From Acidicapsa ligni (lineage in GTDB: Bacteria > Acidobacteriota > Terriglobia > Terriglobales > Acidobacteriaceae), in assembly GCF_025685655.1 (NCBI RefSeq), contig NZ_JAGSYG010000010.1, positions 62,001 through 126,000 on the forward strand: a stretch of DNA of 64,000 bases, given 5' to 3'. Below the pieces are notes generated by a model. The model worked only from the letters and a program-made list of their open reading frames with translations. It was not told the origin of the DNA and searched no databases. Position numbers and translations under genes: made by a program. Within the stretch, counting starts at the first letter, position 1. Each line of letters opens with the position of its first letter. Below, in pieces: positions 34,694-44,017 of the stretch.

Positions 34694-37600
34694 TCAGAAC
34701 GCTTGTCCAATGCTGATGAAATATTGCGTTGCCTGGATTCCAGGAGTGGGATTGAGATTGCGTCCCAGGTCAACTCGAATCGGCCCTACAGGCGTTGCAT
34801 AGCGTAGCCCCAGGCCGGCGTTGTTGGAATAGAGAGACGTGAAGTCATGAAATCCAACATTGGGAAATACATTTCCGCCATCGTAGAACACAACAATACC
34901 AAGACCTTTTTTAATAGGCAGAGGAATGCGTGCTTCCGAATTGATCAAAAGAAGTTCATTGCCGCCACTTGGCACCTGGACGAAGGAACAATCGGTGCTC
35001 GACCCGCTGCTGCAAACCTTAACCTGCCGTTGAGGCCCGGCGCCATCTAATGGAAAACCACGAAGGCTATTACCTCCACCGGTGAAGAAAGCCTCACTCA
35101 GCGGCACTCTACTGCCACCGTACGGTTGAGCTAGGCCAATCCGAATGCTGTTAGCAAAGATGATGTTGTGATAGCCCTGCTTGTAGTAAGCGAGCTGCCC
35201 AGTCAGCTTTGTGAAGTCAACGCTTGAGCCCAGTTTTGTCGAATTGAAATCAAGCTCCATCGATCGCAAAATACCCTTGTGCGCGTCGAGAACATTATCG
35301 CGTGTATCGCGAGTCAGGTTGGCGGCCAGCGTAGAAAGACGAACATGCTGATCTTCTGGTAAGACCAGGGATGGAATTTCAATTCGAGTTAGATCTGTCT
35401 GGCTAAAGCTATAACGTAAAAACAACGTGTTGAAATGCGCTTTGTCTAAACTTCTCTGAAGCTGAAAACTCCCTAACTCCTGTTGCGAAGAGAACACTGG
35501 ATTTTCTTCGTTGCGCTCCCCTGATACAGATGCAGTTGCTCTCCAGTTCGACCATAGAAAATTTGGATCGATATAGTAAGCCGCCCCGCGTTGATCGAGT
35601 CTTCCCGCGAATCCAGTGAAGGAAAGTGATTCGCCCTTGCCTCGAAAGTTGTTACGCGTATATTGAAATGTTCCTCGCGGCCCATAGAATGTCGTTTGGC
35701 TGGTCGTAAAATTAGGAGGCAGTCCGACTGGCGGCAGACCAGGAACAGCAACTGTTCCGCTCGGAATGCTTCCGCCACGATTGATCACTTCAAATCCAAA
35801 ACCATATGTGATCTGATTTCGTTTGGCTTCATGCACCCTTACGAGAACATCTTCTTTAGTCTGCGTCGTGATCTGGCGTTTCGGATCGACCTCTGCCCAA
35901 TCAAACACGCCGGTATGGTTGTAAAGCTGACTCTCCGCCGTCAATAGGTTTGTTTCGGTGAGAGGCTCTCCGCTCTTGATGGAGACGATATCTTTGTCAA
36001 TCAATCGTTGCCTTGTCTTCATGCGGCCGAGAGTCACAATATCTCCAGCGAAGACGCGCGGACCCTCATAAATGTGATATACCACATCGATATGATGTGG
36101 ATCGCTCTTCGATACTATCGTTGCTGTTTGTCTAAAGCTCGCTGTCAAATATCCGGCTTGTAAGTAATGAGCAATAACGCTTGCGCGATCGGATTGAACC
36201 AGCGCTTGTGAGTAGGGTTTATCGGTTGCGAGCTTCAACCCAGTCGGGGCGAAACTGGACTCAGGAAAAGTGTCTGCGCCGTCAATCGTGAGTGTTCTTA
36301 CAATATCGCGCGGCCCCTCATTCACCTGAAAAGATACCCGGATATCTGCTCCATTGTTTACTACAGTGGGTGTGATGTGAACACTACTGAAGCCTTCGGA
36401 TTGGTAGACGCCTTCAAGATTTTTTACGCTTGAGCGCACAAGTTTTTCGCTGAACTTTCCCGAAGAAAATAAGTGAGACTTTTCGACTCCAAGATGCGGC
36501 GCAAGTTTGTCTGAAGCGATCTGGGTATTTCCATGCAAACTTACCTCTGTAACTTTATGTTTTTTTTCTTTCGTGATCTGGTAAACGATGATCTGACCGG
36601 ATTTACCATTCCGAAATTGCGCGTCAACCTTAACGTCGAAGAATCCCTTTGCCTGAAAGTAAGATATGAGAGCCTGTTTGCCTTCCTGTATCGATTCGTC
36701 ATCAACACTGATTCCCTGGTACATCGGCAATAGAGATTTGCGTGTCCAACTGAACAGGTGAGCTCCCTCCACCTGGACATGCGTAAACGGCCCGGCCTGC
36801 ACTGTGAAATGGATATCTGCGCGATTCAAATCTGCGTGATATTCAGCTCCCGCGAGCTTCACCTGTGCTCCGAGATGATCCTGTTTAGCCAATTCGTTTT
36901 CGAGATATTTGACTGCTCTTGAGAGAGTAGATCGGCGATAGGGGCGTCCTTGTCGAATAGCGGCGCCGTGACCGCGCGCGAGCAGAGTCTGAAGGCTTTG
37001 ATTGAGAATCGCGGCCTGTTGTGGAGTCGCGTCGGCAATCACTATATTTCCAAATTGCGCCCGACGTTTGAGCGTCACGTGGAACAGGACATTGGCAAGA
37101 CGATGAGGTTGATCAAGTTTTGTTTCCGGCTGCACCTCTGCCTGAAAAAAACCTTCCTGCCGAAAAAACATCAATAGGCTTTGGCGATCCCTCTCTATGT
37201 CCTCTGCGTTAAAAGGAGCTTCAGATGGAAAATTGGTCGCTTGCAAAAGCCGTGAATACGAGAATTGCTCGGCGCCGGGGAACTGAAAGATTCCGAACGA
37301 AATGGATGGTTCCAGAATCATCAGGACTCGAACTCCGTCTGCCTCTGGATCGACCTGCAGGCGTACTTCTTCGAAGTGTCCGTGAGCCTTTAACGATGTT
37401 ACCGTTTGATCAATTTTATCTTTTGAAAATGGCTCGCCAGCCTTTTGTATAAAGAGAGGAGAGAACTGAGACGTGGAGATATCCGGGCGTCCCGCAATTT
37501 CTATCGCTGTTACTTTTTGTCCTTCATAGGACGAGAGAATCTCGGTTGACGCTGGGGAATCCTTGGGCACCTGCTCTGTTGATGGCCTTGGATTCTGCGC

Positions 37601-37696
37601 ACCTGTTGGAAGAGTGAAGGCGACAAGCAGAAACATCAAAACTTGCCAGTACAATCCATGCAGCTTCCATTGCCGATCCTTGTTTTTGACCAGCAT
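34694..37696 (-). CDS. Omp85-family outer-membrane protein (TamA/BamA-like) with many POTRA domains
   Basis: Start chosen at ATG 37696 (GGAGG 11 bases upstream), because the open frame upstream to 38062 has no signal peptide and overlaps the divergent promoter region. That gives 1,000 residues with an export signal (QVLMFLLVAFTLPTGAQ). About residues 50-650 read as a series of POTRA-like units (VTAIEIAGRPDISTSQFSPL, GPFTHVQVEGAHLFSW, KVTEVSLHGNTQIASDKLAP, RDIVRTLTIDGADTFPESSF), more than the three of classical TamA. The barrel (about 660-1000) has FRGKGESLSF, TRDTRDNVLDAHKG, the Omp85 lid-lock-like SLRGFPLDGAGP and ends RNLNPTPGIQATQYFISIGQAF (in parts) with terminal Phe. Paired with TamB downstream on the same strand. 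BamA itself is less likely because of this pairing. Confidence 0.86.
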   Translation of the reverse strand: MLVKNKDRQWKLHGLYWQVLMFLLVAFTLPTGAQNPRPSTEQVPKDSPASTEILSSYEGQKVTAIEIAGRPDISTSQFSPLFIQKAGEPFSKDKIDQTVTSLKAHGHFEEVRLQVDPEADGVRVLMILEPSISFGIFQFPGAEQFSYSRLLQATNFPSEAPFNAEDIERDRQSLLMFFRQEGFFQAEVQPETKLDQPHRLANVLFHVTLKRRAQFGNIVIADATPQQAAILNQSLQTLLARGHGAAIRQGRPYRRSTLSRAVKYLENELAKQDHLGAQVKLAGAEYHADLNRADIHFTVQAGPFTHVQVEGAHLFSWTRKSLLPMYQGISVDDESIQEGKQALISYFQAKGFFDVKVDAQFRNGKSGQIIVYQITKEKKHKVTEVSLHGNTQIASDKLAPHLGVEKSHLFSSGKFSEKLVRSSVKNLEGVYQSEGFSSVHITPTVVNNGADIRVSFQVNEGPRDIVRTLTIDGADTFPESSFAPTGLKLATDKPYSQALVQSDRASVIAHYLQAGYLTASFRQTATIVSKSDPHHIDVVYHIYEGPRVFAGDIVTLGRMKTRQRLIDKDIVSIKSGEPLTETNLLTAESQLYNHTGVFDWAEVDPKRQITTQTKEDVLVRVHEAKRNQITYGFGFEVINRGGSIPSGTVAVPGLPPVGLPPNFTTSQTTFYGPRGTFQYTRNNFRGKGESLSFTGFAGRLDQRGAAYYIDPNFLWSNWRATASVSGERNEENPVFSSQQELGSFQLQRSLDKAHFNTLFLRYSFSQTDLTRIEIPSLVLPEDQHVRLSTLAANLTRDTRDNVLDAHKGILRSMELDFNSTKLGSSVDFTKLTGQLAYYKQGYHNIIFANSIRIGLAQPYGGSRVPLSEAFFTGGGNSLRGFPLDGAGPQRQVKVCSSGSSTDCSFVQVPSGGNELLLINSEARIPLPIKKGLGIVVFYDGGNVFPNVGFHDFTSLYSNNAGLGLRYATPVGPIRVDLGRNLNPTPGIQATQYFISIGQAF

Positions 37697-37903
37697 GCAG
37701 TGCAAATCCTCCGAAGTAAAAACATTATCTACTATTGGATGCATGTGGTCAGTGCTCAGTTGATCACTCCTGAAAAGGAAGCCCAATGCAGGAACGACTG
37801 CCTGCAATTTCCAAATGGTTTCAAAACGACGCGTCAGGCGCTGTGCTGAAGCCGAAATTCTGGCACCCAATCGAGGGCGCTTCGCATCCATCATTACAGC
37901 AAG

Positions 37904-38929
37904 ATGCATCATGACAGGCGAGGGGGCACGGTCTTGAACGATAACGATACTGATCCTCTCCCTGCGTCCAAACCCGGCGTGGTACTTGCTCACGAAATTA
38001 ACCGGCGAGGGTTCAGAGAATTCTGCCTCCGTTCTGGTACATATTCGCTGTGGGATCTGCATGGAATATCTCTCCGGACACTTGCCTCCAGAACGTGGAA
38101 ATCAGCGCAGGAAGATCGTCTATTGGATCGATCCGCAGAACTCGGCTTTTACTTTTTCTTCGCCCTTTTCCCCGCGCTTTTTAGTGCGAGTTCAATTCTG
38201 GGATTAGCTGCAAAATCTGCCGATCTGATCTATGACCGGCTTCTCAATTACCTCGCGCTTGTCATACCATCCTCGGCGTTGGGAACGGTGCTCGATACCT
38301 TTAATGAGACCACGGCTGCTTCTACTCCGGGCAAAATAACCTTTGGTCTCATCGTGGCAATCTGGTCGGCCGCTATTGGTATTTCTGCGGTACAAGATAC
38401 GCTCAACGTTGTCTGTGGAGTACGCGAAACGCGCTCCTATTTTGTAGCCCGCTTATATGCAATCCGACTCACGATTATCCTGAGCGCAATCATCACACTT
38501 GTCCTGACATGCCTCTTTGGAGGAGATTTCGTAGCTCGAATGGTGTATCCTCATGCCGATGGTCACCTTATGCCGATGGTAGTAAGTGTGATGGCAAGAC
38601 TTATAGGGTGGGGAATTGCGATCATTCTGTTATCGCTTTCCTTTGCAGTCACCTATTATTGGGCACCAGACATCAAGAACCGTAAATGGCGTTGGTTTAC
38701 GCCTGGCGCAATGATCGGCATATTAGGATGGTTTCTGGCATCCCTTGGCCTGCGTCTATATCTCCATTACTTCAATACATATTCAATTACGTATGGCTCG
38801 CTGGGGGTCGTGATTATTTTACTTACATGGTTTTATATCACTGGACTCATGCTGCTTCTTGGTGCAGAGATCAACAATGAACTTGAAATCGCCGAAGCGG
38901 TGTGCAACGCATCTGCATCATCTTTGTGA
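37904..38929 (+). CDS. YihY/BrkB-family inner-membrane protein
   Basis: 341 residues, divergent from the Omp85 gene. An in-frame TTG at 37934 has GAGGGGG 7 bases upstream and may be the true start in place of the ATG at 37904. After a cytoplasmic N-terminus of about 75 residues come about six transmembrane helices. Family motifs are present: ELGFYFFFALFPALFSASSI, AAIGISAVQDTLNVVCGVRETRSY (in parts), PGAMIGILGWFLASLGLRLY, then the FNTYSITYGSLGVVIILLTW block and LLGAEINNELE at the end, all typical of YihY/UPF0761 proteins. The molecular function of the family is not settled; despite the older label ribonuclease BN, these are membrane proteins. A 10-bp palindrome CGGTTAACCG (38944-38953) follows the stop. 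Confidence 0.88.
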   Translation: MHHDRRGGTVLNDNDTDPLPASKPGVVLAHEINRRGFREFCLRSGTYSLWDLHGISLRTLASRTWKSAQEDRLLDRSAELGFYFFFALFPALFSASSILGLAAKSADLIYDRLLNYLALVIPSSALGTVLDTFNETTAASTPGKITFGLIVAIWSAAIGISAVQDTLNVVCGVRETRSYFVARLYAIRLTIILSAIITLVLTCLFGGDFVARMVYPHADGHLMPMVVSVMARLIGWGIAIILLSLSFAVTYYWAPDIKNRKWRWFTPGAMIGILGWFLASLGLRLYLHYFNTYSITYGSLGVVIILLTWFYITGLMLLLGAEINNELEIAEAVCNASASSL

Positions 38930-38991
38930 ATCCGCTTTAGCGCCGGTTAACCGAGAAAACGATCCCAGATATTCGCAGATAATGACCAACA

Positions 38992-39171
38992 ATGACCAAC
39001 ATTGATCAGCAAAAGCCAGAGCGATTGAATACGGTAATTGCGTTGAAGTTTAGTCGAGGTTCAAAGGTTCAGGTTGAAGTAAACGGACATTTTGTATCGC
39101 TTTACACGCTTTCAGAGGTAAAAGGAGACCCAAATGACCACACCCAAAAAATGCGCACATCCTGCCTGTAA
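38992..39171 (+). CDS. Possible 59-residue protein overlapping the metallothionein start
   Basis: An ATG at 38992, in the second copy of a 10-base tandem repeat AATGACCAAC (38981-39000), opens a frame of 59 codons ending at TAA 39169-39171. Its last 38 bases overlap the metallothionein gene in another frame. The product looks protein-like (LNTVIALKFSRGSKVQVEVN, then GHFVSLYTLSEVKG), but no ribosome binding site is visible. It may be a real small gene or only the metallothionein leader. Confidence 0.3.
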   Translation: MTNIDQQKPERLNTVIALKFSRGSKVQVEVNGHFVSLYTLSEVKGDPNDHTQKMRTSCL

Positions 39172-39277
39172 TTGTTTGGCAAGCGAAGGCAATAAATACT
39201 GCAGCGACCATTGCAGGACAGCCAAAAACCTGACGGAACTAACCTGTCAATGTCGACACCCAGAATGCAATGCCTAG
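39134..39277 (+). CDS. Bacterial metallothionein (SmtA/BmtA-like), 47 residues
   Basis: ATG at 39134 with AAAGGAGA upstream (AGGAG 6 bases from the ATG), ending at TAG 39275-39277. The 47-residue product has 8 Cys (7, 12, 14, 23, 27, 38, 40, 45) and three His (9, 26, 42), arranged as in cyanobacterial/pseudomonad family-14 metallothioneins: KCAHPACNC, KYCSDHC and CRHPEC, corresponding to KCACxxCxC, YYCSxxC and CGHxxCxC. Known members bind a Zn4-type cluster, store zinc and buffer cadmium in the cytoplasm. Compared with SmtA, one N-terminal cysteine is replaced by His9, the last cysteine is missing (Ala47), and Cys38 is extra. It stands between the YihY gene and an Oar-like receptor; no SmtB-type repressor is nearby. 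Confidence 0.85.
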   Translation: MTTPKKCAHPACNCLASEGNKYCSDHCRTAKNLTELTCQCRHPECNA

Positions 39278-39601
39278 CATCATCCGCCTGTGGGCAAATT
39301 GAGAAGTTCATTTTCTGCAGGCTTGCGCAAACTGCGATAGCCCTCAGAAGAAACGGTCCTTCTTGCCTCGAATGGCACGATATGTTAATTTCGTTTTAAT
39401 GTTAGTTGAGATCAGTCTAGTGCTCGCTCGCTGTTGTGCATCTCCTGCGCACGCGACCTGTTGTTGTCCTCGCTAGACACCGCGATCTCCTAGTTCCTCA
39501 ATCTCCAGGAAACATTCATTCAATTGTTGCCGTCCACTGTTTGACGCTCTGCTCTCTCAACTTTTGACAATCTACATGAACAATTTATAAGGAGCCTCGT
39601 A
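39278..39601. other. Intergenic region before the first sulfur-locus receptor
   Basis: 324 bases without a gene. AAGGAG (39589-39594) is the ribosome binding site of the receptor gene. A TTGACA (39564-39569) with TATAAG 16 bases on is visible but overlaps that site, so the real promoter is probably further upstream in the A/T-rich part around 39380-39410. No terminator is clear after the metallothionein gene. Confidence 0.4.
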
Positions 39602-42600
39602 ATGGCCCATTGGTGCCGCGTTGTTTTATTGCCTGCTTTATTTGTATTAAGTTTAGCGTCAGTAACTGTATCGCCAGCGTTCGCGCAATTAGTCGGTGGA
39701 ACCATCGCTGGCAGCATCGTAGATTCAGGCGGAGCCTCTGTTGTCGGAGCAGCCGTGGTGATTCGCAATGAAGAAACCGGAGGAGTTCGCCAACTGGTTA
39801 CATCGCAATACGGCACCTTCTCGGCACCATCCATTCCCGTTGGCACCTATACCCTCTCTGTGACCCTGGATGGATTTGCTCCGCTCAAGCGAACAGGCAT
39901 TGCGCTTACCGTTGGGCAGAGCCTTGAGCTTCATCTCAAGTTGAATGTTGGCAAGGTTGAGCAGCTTGTTACCGTCGTCGATACTCCTTCCGGGGTTGAC
40001 ACCTCTACATTGCAGTCTCAGGGGCTGGTCAACGAACGCCAGGTGAAGGAACTGCCTCTGAATGGGCGCAGCTTTGACCAATTGCTGCAACTAAATCCAG
40101 CCTCTATCAGCTACACCACGCAAAGGTCTGGAGGCGTCGGAACCTCGAATTCTTCCGTAGGAAATATGTATTCGATTTCGGGTCGCAGGCCGCAGGACAA
40201 TCTCTTTCTGCTGAATGGAATTGAATACACCGGGGCATCGCTGATCAACGTTACGCCAGGTGGAACAAGCGGCCAACTACTCGGCGTAGAAGCTGTGCGC
40301 GAGTTCAATGTCGTTAGCGACACATACGGAGCCAACTACGGTAAGCGGACAGGAGCGCAGGTATCCATCATCACCGCTTCCGGCAGCAATCAAGTACACG
40401 GCTCAGTCTACGAGTTCTTTCGTAACAGCGCATTGGATGCACGCAACTTCTTCGATCAATCTCAGATTCCAGCCTTTGGAAGAAATGATTATGGCGCAGC
40501 GCTGGGTGGTCCGTTGCGTAAAGATAAGCTTTTCGCATTCGGCAATTACGAGGGATATCGCCAACACCTCGGTTTGAGTGATGTAACGTTCGTTCCCGAT
40601 AATGCATCCAGAGCCGCCGCAGTTGCGAGCGTGCAACCGTTGCTATCGTTGTGGCCTGTTGGAACTACAGAATTGGGCGGAGGAATCGCCGAAGCATTTT
40701 CGAATCCACCGCAGCACGTAAGAGAAGACTTCGGCACAACGCGTGTTGACGCCAACCTTACCAATCAGGATCTTTTCTTTGCAGCTTATACCGTGGATGA
40801 CAGCGATGCGACGACCCCGTCCGCCAATCCTTATTCCTCAATCTACGAGCGATTGCGCGAGCAGGTATTGAGTGCGCAGGAGCAGCATGTTTTCTCACCG
40901 GCATTACTCAATACCTTGCGCGTTGGCTACTCCCGCGCAGCGTTTGCCTTCAATAGCATCCTGTCCGGTTCGGTTCCGGGATGGGTCGCGGGTGGACCGG
41001 TAGGTTCAATCGTGATCGCCGGCAGCACCGCCTCCAATGGTGCTTCGCAAGTGACTCTGGCCGGCGCTAATACCGGCAGCAATAACGAGACCGTACGCAA
41101 TCTCTTTACCGTCGACGACCATATCTATTGGACTCATGGCAAGCATCAGATTGAGGCAGGAGTATGGTTGCAGCGCATGCAGTCAAACGACTTTCTTGCG
41201 CAGAATCAATATGGTCAGGCATCTTTTTCTACGCTGGCCACATTTGAGCAAGGTGCGGTATCGAAGTACACGATCGTTCCGTCGCCCACAGAATTGGGAT
41301 GGCGTTCACTCTTCTCCGCTGGATTTATTGAAGACTCGTGGAAAGCCACTCCTCGCCTCGAACTCCGCGCAGGTATTCGGATCGAATCTTCAAACGGATG
41401 GAATGAAGTACAGGGTCGCGCATCGAACTACGATTTCACCAACGGAGTCATCAACACGAATCCGACAGTTAGCAGCTCAGCTCTGTCTGACAATCGCGCC
41501 AAGTTTCTTCCCGAACCACGCATTGGAGCGACGTATGATCTACTCGGCAACGGCAAAACTGCGCTGAAGGCCAGCTTCGGTTTACACCGCGCCTTACTAG
41601 ATACTCTCGATTACCGTTTGGATCAAACAGCGCCCTTCAACACAACACTTTCCTTCAGCAACACCACCGTGAGCGATCTTCCCGAACTCTCAACAGGGCA
41701 GGTACCGGGCCTGGTTTCTCCAAGCAACGTACAACGCAATCTCGAGACACCGACGGTACTGTCGTGGACAGCTAAAGTAGAGCAGGAAATCGCACCGCGA
41801 ACCACGTTGACGATTGGCTATATCGGCTCGCATGGTTATCACCAGATTCTCTCTGAAGACCAGAATACGCCCGCTGCGGTGATCTGCCCCTCGCCATCTT
41901 GCCCTGGTTCACTTGCGGATGGCACGGTCTACTATCCGACAACGAAACTAGCTAACCCGGCACTCGCCAACTCCACGTCATGGGTGTCTCAGGGCATCAG
42001 TAATTACAACGGATTGGAAGTCGATGTGAAGCGCCAGTTCTCGAAGGGCCTTCAACTACGCGGCGTCTATACGTGGTCGAAAAACCTCGACGATGGTTCA
42101 GCATGGAATACGAGCGTGTCTGCAAACACGCCAGCCTTTGTTTCGTTCCCAGGCAATCCCAAGCTGGATTATGGGCCTGCGGCGACAAACATCACGCATG
42201 CAGCAGCTATCAACGGCACCTGGGAGCTGCCTGTTGGCAAAGGCCATCTAGCGCTTGCCAACGCATCCTCACTTGTTCAAAACCTTGCAGGGGGCTGGGC
42301 GTTGAGTGGCATTGCGACCTTGCAGAGTGGCTTTCCATTTTCGCCTCAACTTGGCTACAATCCCACAGGCAATGGAGATTCACGTAACCCTGCGCGGCCT
42401 CAGCTCAACCCCGATTTTCATGGAAAGCTCTACGCAAGAACCCAATCGGACTGGTTTAATCCCGACGCCTTTCTCGCGCCATATCCCGGCACATTTGGCA
42501 ATACCAGCCGCGACTCGCTCGTCGGGCCCGGCCTCACGGATGTAGATCTTTCGCTCTCGAAGAGCACCGTGGTTCACGACCGTGTTCGAGCCCAGTTTCG

Positions 42601-42784
42601 TGTGGAGTATTTCAATGTGCTGAATCACAGCAATTTCACTACACCAAACGCCGTGGTCTTCAGCACCGGGCCCACGCCAGCCAAGCCCGATACGGCCGCC
42701 GCAGTTTCTCCTACTGCAGGTGTAGTGACCGCAACAGCGACTACTTCGAGACAACTGCAGTTCGCATTGAAGTTCCTCTTCTGA
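39602..42784 (+). CDS. Oar-like TonB-dependent receptor upstream of cysDNH
   Basis: 1,060 residues; AAGGAG 7 bases before the ATG. Signal peptide (to SPAFA before Q), CarboxypepD_reg-like domain (about 30-115; GSIVDSGGASVVGAAVVIRN, FSAPSIPVGTYTLSVTLDGF), plug (about 120-270; LPLNGRSFDQLLQLNPA, LFLLNGIEYTGA, YGANYGKRTGAQVSIITASG) and a large barrel. Ends with RQLQFALKFLF, terminal Phe. Shorter than the 1,410-residue receptor at 19568 and of the same family. Its immediate downstream neighbours are the sulfate-activation genes, and another Oar-like receptor closes the group, so uptake of a sulfur-containing ligand such as a sulfate ester is a reasonable guess, not shown by the sequence itself. 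The cysD promoter at 42841-42869 suggests partly separate transcription. Confidence 0.88.
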   Translation: MAHWCRVVLLPALFVLSLASVTVSPAFAQLVGGTIAGSIVDSGGASVVGAAVVIRNEETGGVRQLVTSQYGTFSAPSIPVGTYTLSVTLDGFAPLKRTGIALTVGQSLELHLKLNVGKVEQLVTVVDTPSGVDTSTLQSQGLVNERQVKELPLNGRSFDQLLQLNPASISYTTQRSGGVGTSNSSVGNMYSISGRRPQDNLFLLNGIEYTGASLINVTPGGTSGQLLGVEAVREFNVVSDTYGANYGKRTGAQVSIITASGSNQVHGSVYEFFRNSALDARNFFDQSQIPAFGRNDYGAALGGPLRKDKLFAFGNYEGYRQHLGLSDVTFVPDNASRAAAVASVQPLLSLWPVGTTELGGGIAEAFSNPPQHVREDFGTTRVDANLTNQDLFFAAYTVDDSDATTPSANPYSSIYERLREQVLSAQEQHVFSPALLNTLRVGYSRAAFAFNSILSGSVPGWVAGGPVGSIVIAGSTASNGASQVTLAGANTGSNNETVRNLFTVDDHIYWTHGKHQIEAGVWLQRMQSNDFLAQNQYGQASFSTLATFEQGAVSKYTIVPSPTELGWRSLFSAGFIEDSWKATPRLELRAGIRIESSNGWNEVQGRASNYDFTNGVINTNPTVSSSALSDNRAKFLPEPRIGATYDLLGNGKTALKASFGLHRALLDTLDYRLDQTAPFNTTLSFSNTTVSDLPELSTGQVPGLVSPSNVQRNLETPTVLSWTAKVEQEIAPRTTLTIGYIGSHGYHQILSEDQNTPAAVICPSPSCPGSLADGTVYYPTTKLANPALANSTSWVSQGISNYNGLEVDVKRQFSKGLQLRGVYTWSKNLDDGSAWNTSVSANTPAFVSFPGNPKLDYGPAATNITHAAAINGTWELPVGKGHLALANASSLVQNLAGGWALSGIATLQSGFPFSPQLGYNPTGNGDSRNPARPQLNPDFHGKLYARTQSDWFNPDAFLAPYPGTFGNTSRDSLVGPGLTDVDLSLSKSTVVHDRVRAQFRVEYFNVLNHSNFTTPNAVVFSTGPTPAKPDTAAAVSPTAGVVTATATTSRQLQFALKFLF

Positions 42785-42835
42785 GGTATGCCAGATTCAT
42801 GGCATGCCCCGGATACAGACCAATTCAGATACAGG

Positions 42836-42869
42836 CCCAATTGGGTGCAGCATGTGAATTTGTTATACT
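42836..42869 (+). promoter_or_regulatory. Candidate cysD promoter with palindromic operator
   Basis: TTGGGT (42841-42846), a 17-base spacer and TATACT (42864-42869) form a promoter. The palindrome CCCAATTGGG (42836-42845) overlaps the -35, as a repressor site would. Transcription would start near 42876, giving a leader of about 185 bases before cysD. Confidence 0.5.
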
Positions 42870-42914
42870 AATGAAACGCATGCTGTGCATCTCCCAAAAC
42901 GGCTACTGTTGTTG

Positions 42915-42935
42915 CCTGTCGAAATCTTCGACGGG
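42915..42935 (+). other. Hairpin in the cysD leader
   Basis: CCTGTCGAA (42915-42923) pairs with TTCGACGGG (42927-42935) around ATC, with one T-G pair. It lies inside the predicted leader; the sequence after it is only moderately T-rich. It may be an attenuator or a processing site; no known riboswitch was recognised. Confidence 0.4.
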
Positions 42936-43060
42936 TGTTCTTATTAGTCTCTGATCTCCACGCACAATTGATCCAGATGACGCATCCGTAGCTGAATAAG
43001 CCGGGTATGTCTCGTTCTACTTCGGCCTTCAGCATCCCTTTTAGAAGCAATGAGGTTTGT

Positions 43061-44017
43061 ATGCCGGCAGTAGAGAACGAAACAAGGCCAGAAGCGTCGA
43101 TAACAAGTGTCTCCGCGGCACAGCGTCTCAGCCATCTGCGTCTTCTGGAGGCAGAGAGCATCCACATCCTGCGTGAAGTGGCCTCTGAATTCGAGCGGCC
43201 GGTGATGCTGTATTCAATCGGCAAAGATTCATCGGTGATGCTCCGCCTTGCGCAAAAGGCTTTCTACCCTGCTCCAATTCCATTCCCCCTGCTGCATGTC
43301 GACACAGGTTTCAAGTTCGCGGAGATGATCACCTTCCGCGATGAAATGGCACGTTCAGTAGGAGCCGAACTGCTGGTCTGGCGTAATGAATCGGCAATCG
43401 CAGCAGGTACAAATCCGATTGCTCTCGATACCAAACGCTGCTGTGGCTTGCTCAAGACACAAGCACTCCTCGATGCACTCAAACACTATAACTTCGACGC
43501 TGCATTCGGAGGCGCTCGCCGCGATGAAGAAAAATCGCGAGCCAAGGAACGTATCTATTCCTTCCGAGACAATGCTGGTCAATGGGATCCGAAGAACCAG
43601 CGCCCCGAACTCTGGAATCTCTATAACGCTCGTATTCATCCCGGCGAAAGCATCCGCGTCTTTCCATTGTCCAACTGGACCGAGATGGATGTCTGGCAGT
43701 ACATCCACGAGGAGAACATCCCCGTCGTCGATCTCTACTTTGCAAAAGAGAGGCCGATGTATATTCGCGGCGATAGTTTGTTGCCCATCGAGCAGTCATT
43801 CGTTGCGCGACTTGGGGAACAGCCTACGCTGGTCAAATCGCGATTACGCTCTCTCGGCTGTAGTCCATGCACAGGAGCGATTCGTTCCGACGCAGACACG
43901 ATTCCCGCCATCATCGCGGAACTCCTATCCTTCCGCTCCTCCGAACGTGCGAATCGAGCGATTGATCACGACCAGGAAGGCTCAATGGAAATTAAGAAAC
44001 GCGAGGGCTATTTCTAG
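43061..44017 (+). CDS. cysD: Sulfate adenylyltransferase subunit 2 (ATP sulfurylase small subunit)
   Basis: The ATG at 43061 with TGAGG 5 bases upstream is preferred over one at 43007, giving 318 residues, close to the usual 300. PP-loop ATPase: [19 protein letters not shown] holds the SGGKDS-like loop; [56 protein letters not shown], and the C-terminal [20 protein letters not shown] and KKREGYF are all hallmarks of CysD. With CysN it forms the heterodimer that makes APS and PPi from sulfate and ATP, driven by GTP hydrolysis. Its stop TAG shares its G with the GTG start of cysN, so the two are translationally coupled. First gene of the cysDNH-TauE unit. Confidence 0.96.
   Translation: MPAVENETRPEASITSVSAAQRLSHLRLLEAESIHILREVASEFERPVMLYSIGKDSSVMLRLAQKAFYPAPIPFPLLHVDTGFKFAEMITFRDEMARSVGAELLVWRNESAIAAGTNPIALDTKRCCGLLKTQALLDALKHYNFDAAFGGARRDEEKSRAKERIYSFRDNAGQWDPKNQRPELWNLYNARIHPGESIRVFPLSNWTEMDVWQYIHEENIPVVDLYFAKERPMYIRGDSLLPIEQSFVARLGEQPTLVKSRLRSLGCSPCTGAIRSDADTIPAIIAELLSFRSSERANRAIDHDQEGSMEIKKREGYF

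Noticed and set aside
39564-39591. TTGACA/TATAAG as promoter of the receptor at 39602
   Set aside because: The -10 would overlap the AAGGAG ribosome binding site, leaving the transcript without it; a chance match is more likely.
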